From contig JAEXYZ010000032.1 in assembly GCA_023405135.1 (NCBI GenBank), forward strand, positions 1 through 15,810: a stretch of 15,810 bases of DNA, given 5' to 3'. The DNA comes from Bacillota bacterium (GTDB lineage Bacteria; Bacillota; Bacilli; Bacillales_A; Planococcaceae). Below the pieces are notes generated by a model that made no database searches, was not told where the DNA came from, and was given only the letters and a program-made list of their open reading frames with translations. Below, piece after piece: positions 7,541-14,773 of the stretch (positions are counted from its first letter, which is position 1; each line of letters begins with the position of its first letter). A program made the position numbers and the translations under genes.

Positions 7541-8947
7541 TTAAATTAATTGATTCACAAGATTAACAAGTGACCTTTTCTCTAAATAATTTTGATATTG
7601 TGCAGCATATGTGCGCACGGGATCACCCGAGTAAAACCGTTCATATAACTCATGTCTCGCACCTAAAGGACTGCCTATTAAATCCCAAGCAATTTTCATT
7701 AATTTTGAGCGCTCATAGGCATCTGTAGTCGTTCCACTAAAATAAGATTTCATCAACTCCCCAATTGGACCATCTAATTCACTTAACTTCGATGGAACTT
7801 GCAATAATCCACTCGCTCCAATTTGTTGTAAAATTTCAATGCTTTTCGGGTAATAGCGTGTTCCTAAGTTACGTGCCGTTGCTAAAAAACGTCCATTAGG
7901 AAGTAAAATGCCATTATATAATTGAGCAGTTTCTTCAGAGGCTGTCAGCAATCCTTGAATTGTTTCGATTTGTATAAGTAATTCGGCCAATTTTCCTTTT
8001 ACATGTAAAAATTCAGAAGCTCCAGCCGTTTTTGCAATTGCTATTCCAAGTGATGCAACAGATTTTAATTTACTCACTAGCCTTACAACCGTTTGATGTT
8101 GACTTAATAAGCTACCAGCAACATCTTTCTGTAATTGCCACGCATTTTCTGGATCTTCATAAACTAACACATGTTCCCAAGGAATGAACACATGATCAAA
8201 TATTAAAACAGCGTCCATCTCATCATATCTAGCACTTAATGGCTGATTATCCCTTTCATCACTTGCAAAGGATGGACGACATACAATATGCAAACCTTCT
8301 AATGATGCCGGAATGTAGAAAACATTTGCTAATGCCTCTTCATCATTGCTGCGTTTATGAAATGATGAAATAATAAATTCATCTACATAAGGCGCTGCTG
8401 TTGCAATGGATTTAGCCCCAGAAACAATAACACCATCCTCATTTTTCCCAACAATTCTTAATTGACCTTGGTCTATATCAATTAAGGATTTTGACCGATT
8501 TTTTTGAACATCTTGAGCAACAACCGTAGATAACAAATCATGATTGCGTGAATGGAGGTAAAGTTTTTCTAGTTTTTCAGAAATACCTGGAACAAGAGAA
8601 TTTATAGTTTGTCGATTCCCATACCATCCTGTAAACAAAGCTCTTGAATATTCCGATAAACGACTCATAATACCAAAAGTTTCATCAGCCCATAATTGAT
8701 ATGCTCCATTTTTTTGTTTTAAATGTTCTAGAGTTGTTGGAACTAAAAACGATAAATGGGCTCGTTGACCGTTTTCTGTCTCATATGTTAGTTCATCTTT
8801 TTTTTCGTGTTTTTGTAAAGATAGCAACGCATCGATCGTCTTAATCGTCCCTTTGAAAGCTGGATGTTCTACGATGTTCGTTACCCTTTCACCATCAATC
8901 CATACTTGACGCCCATCATTTAGACGATCTTTATATGATTGCTTCAT
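7541..8947 (-). CDS. HpaB-family flavin-dependent oxygenase, paralogue 2
   Basis: A 468-residue protein of the 4-hydroxyphenylacetate 3-monooxygenase oxygenase family (HpaB/PvcC/YoaI), which uses reduced flavin from a partner. Family marks: DGR..WIDGE near 11-20, EHPAFKGT (27-34), MSRLSEY (94-100) with the paired Arg96/Tyr100, GAKSIATAAPYVD after residue 170, DEMDAVLIFDHVFIPWEHV in the middle, and the C-terminal GARHELYERF then YSGDPVR (to 445). The family His that contacts the substrate phenol (LTHA motif) is replaced here: the aligned residue is Thr141 in LLSTVV. It overlaps the previous HpaB gene by 17 nt and has a GGAGGG ribosome site 8 nt before ATG. Similarity to its neighbour is obvious but moderate (about 40% by eye), so the duplication is old. 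The true substrate is unknown; I doubt 4-hydroxyphenylacetate. Confidence 0.82.
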   Translation of the reverse strand: MKQSYKDRLNDGRQVWIDGERVTNIVEHPAFKGTIKTIDALLSLQKHEKKDELTYETENGQRAHLSFLVPTTLEHLKQKNGAYQLWADETFGIMSRLSEYSRALFTGWYGNRQTINSLVPGISEKLEKLYLHSRNHDLLSTVVAQDVQKNRSKSLIDIDQGQLRIVGKNEDGVIVSGAKSIATAAPYVDEFIISSFHKRSNDEEALANVFYIPASLEGLHIVCRPSFASDERDNQPLSARYDEMDAVLIFDHVFIPWEHVLVYEDPENAWQLQKDVAGSLLSQHQTVVRLVSKLKSVASLGIAIAKTAGASEFLHVKGKLAELLIQIETIQGLLTASEETAQLYNGILLPNGRFLATARNLGTRYYPKSIEILQQIGASGLLQVPSKLSELDGPIGELMKSYFSGTTTDAYERSKLMKIAWDLIGSPLGARHELYERFYSGDPVRTYAAQYQNYLEKRSLVNLVNQLI

Positions 8948-10379
8948 GTATTTCTCCCTCCTTCGTCAATTTTTCTATATAGTGAGATAAACGTTGTTCT
9001 AATTTTCTTTTATCGTATTGTTCAAAAAATAATGCTTTTATTCGTACCGGGTCACCAGTGTAATAACGTTCATATAAATCATGACGGGCACCTAGCGTAC
9101 TTCCAACAAGTTCCCATCCGATTCGAAAGAGAGCTGTTTTTACCTTTGCATCGACTTTTGCTCCCTTATAATATTTTTCTAGTAGAGGATGTAAAGTTTT
9201 GTCGAAATTTTCAATCATTTCAGAAGGCAATTGAGTAAAACCACCTGCACCAATTTGTTTTACTATATTTAAAGCTTCACTGTAATAGGTTGCCCCTAAA
9301 TTCCGCGCAACTTGTAAAGGGATTGAATCAGGATAAAACACGCCATTTTCGTGTAAATAACCATTCGATTCAGCAGAGATAATTAACCCTTCTATACTAT
9401 CAATCTGCGTATATAGTTCTCCTAATTTTTCTTGAACATGCAGATGGAAGTCAGCCCCAATAGATTGTGCGATTGCAGTTGCAACACCTGCTACAAATCG
9501 TAACTTTGTCAGTAATCGTACAACCGTTTGATGGTGTGCTAAAGAGTTAAATTGCTGATGTTGATGTGCTTTAACTGCCCCCTTTGCTGACCCTCTTATA
9601 AAAACTCGATCCCAAGGAATTAACACATCATCAAAAATTAATACCGCATCCATTTCATCAAACCTAGAAGAAATTGGATATTTCTTCTCATCAGCTTGTG
9701 CATAACTCTCACGACAAATGATATGCAATCCTTTTGCATTTAACGGGACAATAAAAAAGTTTGCATATTGATTTTCCTTTGAATCATCCCCGAATGGTGT
9801 ATTTACGATCACATCATGGACATAAGGAGCTCCAGTAGCAATCATTTTAGCCCCCCGAACGATAACACCTTCATCTGTCTCCTTTATCACCCTTAACAAA
9901 GCATCTTCATCCCGTTTTTCCAATGGTTTCGATCGATCTATTTGTGGGTCAGCTATGGCAGTAGTAATGAGCCTTCTTTCTTTTCGTACTAAGTCAAAAT
10001 ATTTTTCAATTTTACTAGAGAATAAAGGATCATATTGATTAAATTCATGGCGATCAATATAGTAACCAGTTATGAGTGAATATGCATAATCTGATAGCCT
10101 GCTCATAACTCCATAGGTTTTTGTTGACCAACTTTCAAAAGCTTCTCTTCTCCTGACTAAATCTTCTTTTGTCCTTGGAATAAAAAATGCTCTATGAATA
10201 TTTTGATGTACTAACTCATCCCAAAAACCTACTTTTTTATTTTCATCAATGTCCTTTAACAAAATGTCAATTGTCTTTAAAGTTCCTTTGAATGCAACAT
10301 GTTCTTCAAAATTATTTAGCTTCTTTCCATCAAGCCAAATTAGTCTGCCATCTTGTAACGATTCTACATAGTCGCTCAT
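8931..10379 (-). CDS. HpaB-family flavin-dependent oxygenase, paralogue 1
   Basis: First gene of the operon, 482 residues, same HpaB/PvcC family as the next gene. Visible: LQDGRLIWLDGKK (8-20), HVAFKGTLKT (27-36), VMSRLSDY (91-98) with Arg94/Tyr98, PQIDRSKP (145-152), GVIVRGAKMIATGAPYVHD (171-189), SSRFDEMDAVLIFDDVLIPW in the middle, and GARHDLYERY with YYTGDPVR (439-446). The LTHA His of the family is Thr140 here (LITTAIAD), the same change as in the paralogue. The fold normally forms tetramers and takes FADH2 from an HpaC-type reductase; none is encoded in the window. The ATG has AAGGAAG 9 nt upstream. The leader contains a hairpin with a T-rich tail (10411-10481) and the promoter at 10523-10551. 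Function inside a sulfur-scavenging operon is inferred from neighbours only. Confidence 0.82.
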   Translation of the reverse strand: MSDYVESLQDGRLIWLDGKKLNNFEEHVAFKGTLKTIDILLKDIDENKKVGFWDELVHQNIHRAFFIPRTKEDLVRRREAFESWSTKTYGVMSRLSDYAYSLITGYYIDRHEFNQYDPLFSSKIEKYFDLVRKERRLITTAIADPQIDRSKPLEKRDEDALLRVIKETDEGVIVRGAKMIATGAPYVHDVIVNTPFGDDSKENQYANFFIVPLNAKGLHIICRESYAQADEKKYPISSRFDEMDAVLIFDDVLIPWDRVFIRGSAKGAVKAHQHQQFNSLAHHQTVVRLLTKLRFVAGVATAIAQSIGADFHLHVQEKLGELYTQIDSIEGLIISAESNGYLHENGVFYPDSIPLQVARNLGATYYSEALNIVKQIGAGGFTQLPSEMIENFDKTLHPLLEKYYKGAKVDAKVKTALFRIGWELVGSTLGARHDLYERYYTGDPVRIKALFFEQYDKRKLEQRLSHYIEKLTKEGEIHEAII

Positions 10380-10410
10380 CTATCCAAACTTCCTTTCAAG
10401 TAAAATAAAA

Positions 10411-10481
10411 AACTCTTAATAAAAATAAAATGAACGCATTTTGCCTAAAGCTTTACACGTTTTTTTATTTCATTAAGAGTT
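10411..10481 (-). terminator. Leader hairpin with T-rich tail (possible attenuator) of the operon
   Basis: A perfect 10-bp repeat (10411-10420 AACTCTTAAT with 10472-10481) is continued inward by an 8-bp A-T helix (10423-10430 with 10463-10470) and a 4-bp AACG/CGTT pair (10433-10436 with 10458-10461). On the minus strand the outer stem runs directly into TTTTATTTTAC, just ahead of the ribosome site of the first HpaB gene. It therefore sits in the 5' leader, between promoter and start codon. Stem GC content is low, so termination efficiency is uncertain. Confidence 0.45.
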
Positions 10482-10522
10482 CTGGTGAACCAGTCACTAT
10501 TAATTTAAATTTGTTGTGTCAA

Positions 10523-10551
10523 ATATTAAATCAACAATTCCTATTAGTCAA
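10523..10551 (-). promoter_or_regulatory. Sigma-A promoter of the seven-gene operon
   Basis: On the minus strand TTGACT (10546-10551) is 17 bp from TAATAT (10523-10528): a 5/6 -35, a 4/6 -10 and ideal spacing. Transcription should begin near 10516, giving a leader of about 137 nt. One arm of the 10536-10569 inverted repeat lies inside the spacer, and the -35 lies between the two arms, an ideal place for repression. Confidence 0.75.
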
Positions 10552-10569
10552 GTATATTTTATAGGAATT
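10536..10569. promoter_or_regulatory. Inverted-repeat operator, CymR-like
   Basis: A perfect 9-bp inverted repeat: AATTCCTAT (10536-10544), 16-nt spacer, ATAGGAATT (10561-10569). It straddles the -35 box of the operon promoter. The 23-bp stretch 10548-10570 fits the B. subtilis CymR consensus as I recall it (TAAWNC then a GGAATTA end) at 12 of 15 specified positions. CymR is the Rrf2-type repressor of cysteine and sulfonate genes, which suits these genes. The consensus is from memory, so the regulator's identity is tentative. Confidence 0.5.
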
Positions 10570-10661
10570 TTCAGAAAAAATGTATTGCATAAGTTTTCAA
10601 AACCTGTTAACATCCATATTAATCCAAGTGGTAAACTCATATTAACCAACCGGATCACCGG

Positions 10662-10703
10662 AGGCGCACAGCAATTTTATTTGCTATGCGCCTTTATTAT
10701 TTT
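10662..10703 (+). terminator. Intrinsic terminator inside the metQ leader (candidate attenuator)
   Basis: The strong stem pairs 10662-10674 with 10681-10693 (GGCGCA then AGCAA, opposite TTGCT then TGCGCC, with one C/A mismatch) around a 6-nt loop, and runs straight into TTTATTATTTT. It works only on the plus strand. No gene lies upstream on that strand, so it can only act on the leader of metQ, whose ATG is 29 nt further on. A small CCGG-ATCA-CCGG hairpin (10650-10661) abuts it. A weak promoter candidate is TTGCAT (10585-10590) with TAACAT (10608-10613). No S-box or T-box core is visible upstream, and I found no obvious antiterminator partner. Confidence 0.75.
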
Positions 10704-10721
10704 AAGAATGGAGTGGAGAAA

Positions 10722-11561
10722 ATGAAAAAACTATTATCAATGATTTTATTATTACTTACTATTGCCCTTTTAACTGGGTGCGGAAGTAATGATGCAGAAC
10801 AAACGAACGCTGATGAAACAAAGGAGATTCGTATCGGATTTACACCTGGTCCATACAGTGATCAAGTAAAAAAAGGAATTGAACCAATATTAAATAAAAA
10901 GGGTTATTCTATTGACTATGTTGAATTTACAAATGGAAATGAAATTAATTTTGCTTTACAAAATGGAGAATTAGATGCTGATATCTTCCAACATACAGCA
11001 TATTTTGAAAACTTTATTTCTGAAAACAACTTAGATCTTACTGAGGTTATTAAAGTTCCTACAGCGCCTATGGGGATTTATTCAGATAAATATGATAGCT
11101 ATGAAAACTTAGATCCGAATAAAGAATATACCTTTGCAATTCCTAATGATCCACCGAACATAGCACGTGCATTACGTATTTTAGAAGTAGCTAATCTAAT
11201 CGAATTAAAAGAAGATTACACCCCAATTACAGTTAGTAAAAGTGATGTTAAAAAGTACAATATTAAAATTAAATTTGTAGAGGTTGAGCAAGCACAATTA
11301 GCACGAACAATTACAGATGTTGACTTTGCCCTAGTTAACGGTAACTATATATTAGCCTCTAACCGAAAATTATCAGATAGCCTATTACTGGAAGATCCAC
11401 CATTTGAATATCAAAATTTAGTTGCAGTACGTACATCTGATAAAGATAAACAATTTGTAAAAGATTTAATAGAAGCATATAAATCTGATAGCTTCCAAGA
11501 AATAATTGAAACAGATCCTGCTTTCTCTGGATTTTGGAAACCAGACTACTTTAAAGAGTAA
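10722..11561 (+). CDS. metQ: Substrate-binding lipoprotein, MetQ/NlpA family
   Basis: A 279-residue lipoprotein receptor of the MetNIQ uptake family. It begins with a typical lipoprotein signal: positively charged start (MKKLL), hydrophobic stretch, and lipobox LLTGC with the lipidated Cys20. The mature part has the two-lobe NlpA pattern: IRIGFTPGPY (about 37-46), DADIFQHTAYFENF (about 86-99, the MetQ FQH motif), then IPNDPPNIARALRIL, and late on FALVNGNYIL. Ordinary MetQ reads IPNDPTNGGRAL at the ligand loop; the altered PPNIAR suggests a changed ligand pocket while the Arg is kept. I chose the ATG at 10722 because GGAG lies 8 nt before it; an in-frame ATG at 10686 falls inside the terminator stem and has no ribosome site. 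It is divergent from the operon holding metN and metI, and is its likely receptor. Confidence 0.9.
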   Translation: MKKLLSMILLLLTIALLTGCGSNDAEQTNADETKEIRIGFTPGPYSDQVKKGIEPILNKKGYSIDYVEFTNGNEINFALQNGELDADIFQHTAYFENFISENNLDLTEVIKVPTAPMGIYSDKYDSYENLDPNKEYTFAIPNDPPNIARALRILEVANLIELKEDYTPITVSKSDVKKYNIKIKFVEVEQAQLARTITDVDFALVNGNYILASNRKLSDSLLLEDPPFEYQNLVAVRTSDKDKQFVKDLIEAYKSDSFQEIIETDPAFSGFWKPDYFKE

Positions 11562-11578
11562 TGACTATAATATAGTTT

Positions 11579-11620
11579 AAACCACCAAATTCTAATCATT
11601 TCATTGGAATTTGGTGGTTT
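11579..11620 (+). terminator. Terminator after metQ, possibly bidirectional
   Basis: A perfect 14-bp stem (AAACCACCAAATTC at 11579-11592, matched at 11607-11620) can extend inward past a wobble to a CATTTC loop. On the plus strand it is followed by ATTTCTCC after the stem's own TTT. On the minus strand it can also serve the convergent gene ending at 11664. Confidence 0.88.
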
Positions 11621-11663
11621 ATTTCTCCATAAAGTTTCTAAGGAACACTTATATCCGATAATT

Positions 11664-12371
11664 TTAACATCTTACATATTTCCGTTTGAAACCAATTCTT
11701 CCTTTATCTATTTCTTTTTGGATACTTTCGTATGCATTTAGGAAGCTGCTTTTTTTATTGTCTCGTTTCACTTCTACAATACCTACTTCCTTTGCCGTTT
11801 CAACTGCTTTTTCGTGTAGCGGCAAATAGGAAACCCCCACGGTATATAGAAAATTATTCATTGCAGATTTTGTTCGCTCTGGTGATTGATGAATTGTCTT
11901 TTTCACCACATCAAGCATAGTAGAAATCTTGTCTACAGAAAATTCATGGTCTTTACGATTTCCTAATAGCCAGCAGTAGCAACTCCATCCTGCAGACATT
12001 GTCAACTCTTGTCCACTTGCAATCCATTTATCTGCAACCTGTTGAGCAATATTTGATTCAGATAAAGTGACAGCTACTACGTAATCAGACAACATATAAA
12101 AATACGCAGCTTCAATCCATCGATCAAAATCCGACTCAGTCATCGCTTTTGGGTCTGCAATAATGCCTGCAAAATACATTGCATCGTAATTTCCTGTCGC
12201 ATAAAGTTGTTCAGCTAAATCTTGATTTATTTTTATTTTCTTAGCAATTGGTTTCATTGCACCTGTTGCCACACCAAAAAGTGGCTCATGGGCACCATTA
12301 GATAAATAGATTTTTTTAGTTCGTTCCTTACCAAGGGCTTCAAGCTCCTGCATAACAGTTTCAAAATCCAA
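11664..12371 (-). CDS. DNA alkylation repair family protein (HEAT-like repeats)
   Basis: A protein of about 235 residues of the DNA-alkylation-repair enzyme family (AlkC/AlkD-related, PF08713 type), made of helical HEAT-like repeats that wrap DNA. Recognisable stretches include LEALGKERTKKIY near the start, EPLFGVATGAMKP, MYFAGIIADP, FYMLSDYVVAV, MSAGWSCYCWLLGNR, MNNFLYTVGVSYLPLHEKA and the basic tail GRIGFKRKYVRC. True AlkD is a glycosylase for N3- and N7-alkyl purines; this subgroup is not well characterised, so repair activity is inferred from family only. Start choice: an ATG at 12389 has no ribosome site and lies only about 11 nt from the expected transcription start. TTG at 12371 has GAAGGAAG upstream and gives the usual family N-terminus. 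It is a separate transcript, convergent with metQ. Confidence 0.78.
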   Translation of the reverse strand: MDFETVMQELEALGKERTKKIYLSNGAHEPLFGVATGAMKPIAKKIKINQDLAEQLYATGNYDAMYFAGIIADPKAMTESDFDRWIEAAYFYMLSDYVVAVTLSESNIAQQVADKWIASGQELTMSAGWSCYCWLLGNRKDHEFSVDKISTMLDVVKKTIHQSPERTKSAMNNFLYTVGVSYLPLHEKAVETAKEVGIVEVKRDNKKSSFLNAYESIQKEIDKGRIGFKRKYVRC

Positions 12372-12406
12372 CGTTTTCACTTCCTTCATTAAGGCTATCC
12401 AATTTC

Positions 12407-12437
12407 ATTGTAACCTTCTTGTCTAGAATATTTGCAA
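12407..12437 (-). promoter_or_regulatory. Promoter of the alkylation-repair-family gene
   Basis: On the minus strand TACAAT (12407-12412, 5/6) lies 19 bp from TTGCAA (12432-12437). The start of transcription would be near 12400, which supports the TTG start at 12371 over the ATG at 12389. The spacer is longer than ideal. Confidence 0.4.
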
Positions 12438-12508
12438 GTAGTAAGTAAAAATAAATGTTCATTTTATATTATTTACTTATTATTTACATCAAAGATTAAA
12501 TTCTAATC

Positions 12509-14707
12509 TCACTGTACCAAATCTTTACCTTTTGTCCCGTTTCCTTTTTTTTCTGGAAACTCCATCTTCCAACTAAAATAGTCGTTATCAATGTTTTTCT
12601 CATATTTTAAATAAGCTTCAAACTTATTTCCCTTATTACTCGTGAGACCTTTGACTAAAACTTTGCCATCTTTTAACAAGCTTTTCACCATCGTTTTTGT
12701 TGGCTTCTTTTTCATCGAAGCTAAATATTTATCATTTTTCCAAATGACAAATTTACATCCTTTTTTCCAATTGCTGCAACCAAACCCTTTTTGCCCTTCG
12801 ATAATGCCATGTCCACACAATGGACATTTTCCAAGAATTTCGTTTGTTTTTCTTTTTCTTGATACTTCATGAATAATCAAATCTTTTTCATTTTTAATAG
12901 TACTCACAGCATTTGTTGTAAAATCAAATATTAAGTTTAAAAAGCTTTCCTTTGAAACTTTCTTCTTCTCAATATCTGATAATGTTTTTTCCAATCGACC
13001 AGTGAATTCTAAATCGAAAAGTTCTTTTACTGGAAAAGTTTCAACTAGCTTTCTACCAAGCTCTGTACAAATTAAGTTTTTATTTTCAGATGTAATGTAA
13101 CCAACATCCTTCAATTTTTTGATCGTTTCAGCTCTTGTAGCCGGCGTACCGATACTATATCCACTTAATATCGACGCCATCATTTCCTCACTATCTTTAT
13201 CTTCTTTCCCTTTACCGCACGTTTCCATTACTCGTAATAACGTTTTTTCTGTATGATGCTTAGGTGGTTTCGTTACATGCGAAGTCAATTGATGATCCAC
13301 GATACTAACAATTTCGCTAATGTTTACAAAAGGTAATATCGTATCTTTAGAATCAATTTTCTCTACCTTTTTCCAACCTTCAACAAGCTGTACCTTACCT
13401 TTTGCAATAAACAGCCCTTTGATGTCGTTACTATTTACTGTCGTAACAATTTTAGTTTCTTCATACTCTGCAATTGGCATAAACTGCATAATAAAGCGGT
13501 TTTTTATCGCAGTATAAACTATCTCTTCATCTTTTGTTAAAGCTTTTGGTATTAAATAGGTTGGTGTGATGGCACTATGGCTTTCCACCTTCGAATTATC
13601 AAAAATACGTTTCTTTTTTGCAAAAATAATTTCATGTTCATAAGGCAACCCTTTTTTCAAATTATTAAGTACTTTTGCTGCTTTATCAACTAAGCTTTCT
13701 TCTAGCACAACACTTGCTGTTCTGGGATAAGTAATATATTTTTTCTCATAAAGAGATTGAGCAACCTTTAATACTTTATCTGAAGTCCAACCTTTATATT
13801 TACTTGTAATAAACCCTTGTAAGTTTGATAGATTAAATAAATACGGCGGATATTCTTTTTTCCGTTCTACTTTTTTATCAAGTATCGTTCCAGTTTGATT
13901 TGTTAAAGCTTGTTGAATCCCTTCAAGGTATGCCTTGTTTTTAAATTTTTCTTCTTCATTTTCAATATAAGTACCTTCATATTCTTTCCCATCATTCGTT
14001 TTGAACGTGGCGGCTAATTTAAAGTAATCTTCTGGTACAAACTGTTCAATTTCTTTATCTCGGTCATAAATAATTTTTAACGTTGGAAGCAAAACCCTTC
14101 CAATATTTAAAGCCTTCCCAGAGCCCTTTTGATACTTTAAAGTGGCGACAGAAGTTAAATTAATGCCTATTACCCAATCAGCCCATTGACGGCCAATTCC
14201 TGCATCTAACAGCGGCCTCATTTCAATATTCGGTCGTATAGTTTGTAAACCTTTTAAAACTTCTTCTGGTGTCCACTCATTTAGTAGAAGGCGATACACC
14301 TGCTTTTGAGTTTTAAGGTTATAAATAATTGTATCCCCAATAAGTTGACCTTCTCGATCAAAGTCACAGGCCGAGATAATCATAGTTACATCAGGTCTTT
14401 TCATAAGAGTATGTATAATTTTCAATTGCTTTCGAGCGCCATAATCTTCTTTATCTCGTTTTCGAGGATCGCTTTTTACTTTGTAGCGAAAGCTTGGTGG
14501 GATAAACGGAAAGTTTTCCATACGCCATTTCGTCATTTTGTTATCATAATCTTTCGCATCAAAAAGTTGTAGAAGATGTCCAAAAGCCCATGTAATAATA
14601 TAGCCATTGCCTTCAAAATAGCCGTCATTTTTATGTTTTATTTTTAAAGCATCCGCAATATTTTTTGCGACGGATGGTTTTTCTGTAAGGATTAATACGT
14701 TCCCCAT
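12509..14707 (-). CDS. topB: DNA topoisomerase III
   Basis: Type IA topoisomerase of 732 residues (B. subtilis TopB is about 727), a cytoplasmic enzyme that passes single strands and decatenates replication or recombination intermediates. The N-terminal TOPRIM domain has LTEKPS with Glu9 and the metal-binding DFDREG (115-120). The catalytic tyrosine is Tyr327 in YITYPRT, followed by Arg329. GTPATRAET (520-528) belongs to the type IA core. The C-terminus has one four-cysteine zinc-binding motif (Cys628, Cys631, Cys644, Cys651), then the small basic domain seen at the end of many Bacillus TopB proteins. Start: AGGAGG 10 nt before ATG. The gene stands alone, and only weak A-T hairpins follow it. 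Length and motif set suggest the housekeeping chromosomal enzyme. No mobilisation genes adjoin it. Confidence 0.95.
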   Translation of the reverse strand: MGNVLILTEKPSVAKNIADALKIKHKNDGYFEGNGYIITWAFGHLLQLFDAKDYDNKMTKWRMENFPFIPPSFRYKVKSDPRKRDKEDYGARKQLKIIHTLMKRPDVTMIISACDFDREGQLIGDTIIYNLKTQKQVYRLLLNEWTPEEVLKGLQTIRPNIEMRPLLDAGIGRQWADWVIGINLTSVATLKYQKGSGKALNIGRVLLPTLKIIYDRDKEIEQFVPEDYFKLAATFKTNDGKEYEGTYIENEEEKFKNKAYLEGIQQALTNQTGTILDKKVERKKEYPPYLFNLSNLQGFITSKYKGWTSDKVLKVAQSLYEKKYITYPRTASVVLEESLVDKAAKVLNNLKKGLPYEHEIIFAKKKRIFDNSKVESHSAITPTYLIPKALTKDEEIVYTAIKNRFIMQFMPIAEYEETKIVTTVNSNDIKGLFIAKGKVQLVEGWKKVEKIDSKDTILPFVNISEIVSIVDHQLTSHVTKPPKHHTEKTLLRVMETCGKGKEDKDSEEMMASILSGYSIGTPATRAETIKKLKDVGYITSENKNLICTELGRKLVETFPVKELFDLEFTGRLEKTLSDIEKKKVSKESFLNLIFDFTTNAVSTIKNEKDLIIHEVSRKRKTNEILGKCPLCGHGIIEGQKGFGCSNWKKGCKFVIWKNDKYLASMKKKPTKTMVKSLLKDGKVLVKGLTSNKGNKFEAYLKYEKNIDNDYFSWKMEFPEKKGNGTKGKDLVQ

Positions 14708-14773
14708 CTTTGGTCAACCTCCTATAACCATTTCTTTATAAGTTTTGTTCAACCTTTTTTAAAAAATTAAACA

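Noticed and set aside
10380..10721. S-box (SAM-I), T-box or other known riboswitch in the divergent leaders
   Set aside because: Expected for met genes in Bacillales, but neither the S-box core (the GGCAACC-type segment and kink-turn) nor the T-box motif (AGGGTGGNACCGCG-like) is present on either strand.
10516..10725. Plus-strand ORF of 69 codons in the divergent region
   Set aside because: TTG start without ribosome site; runs through the operator and the terminator hairpin into the metQ signal region; no protein-like features.
12442..12479. 8-bp inverted repeat TAAGTAAA/TTTACTTA as topB terminator
   Set aside because: All but one pair is A-T, the loop is 22 nt and the T run is poor. It and the 6-bp AGATTA hairpin at 12493-12509 are too weak to call.
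12509..14707. topB as part of a mobile element (plasmid or ICE type TopB)
   Set aside because: No relaxase, coupling protein or conjugation gene nearby; length and motifs fit the chromosomal Bacillus enzyme.
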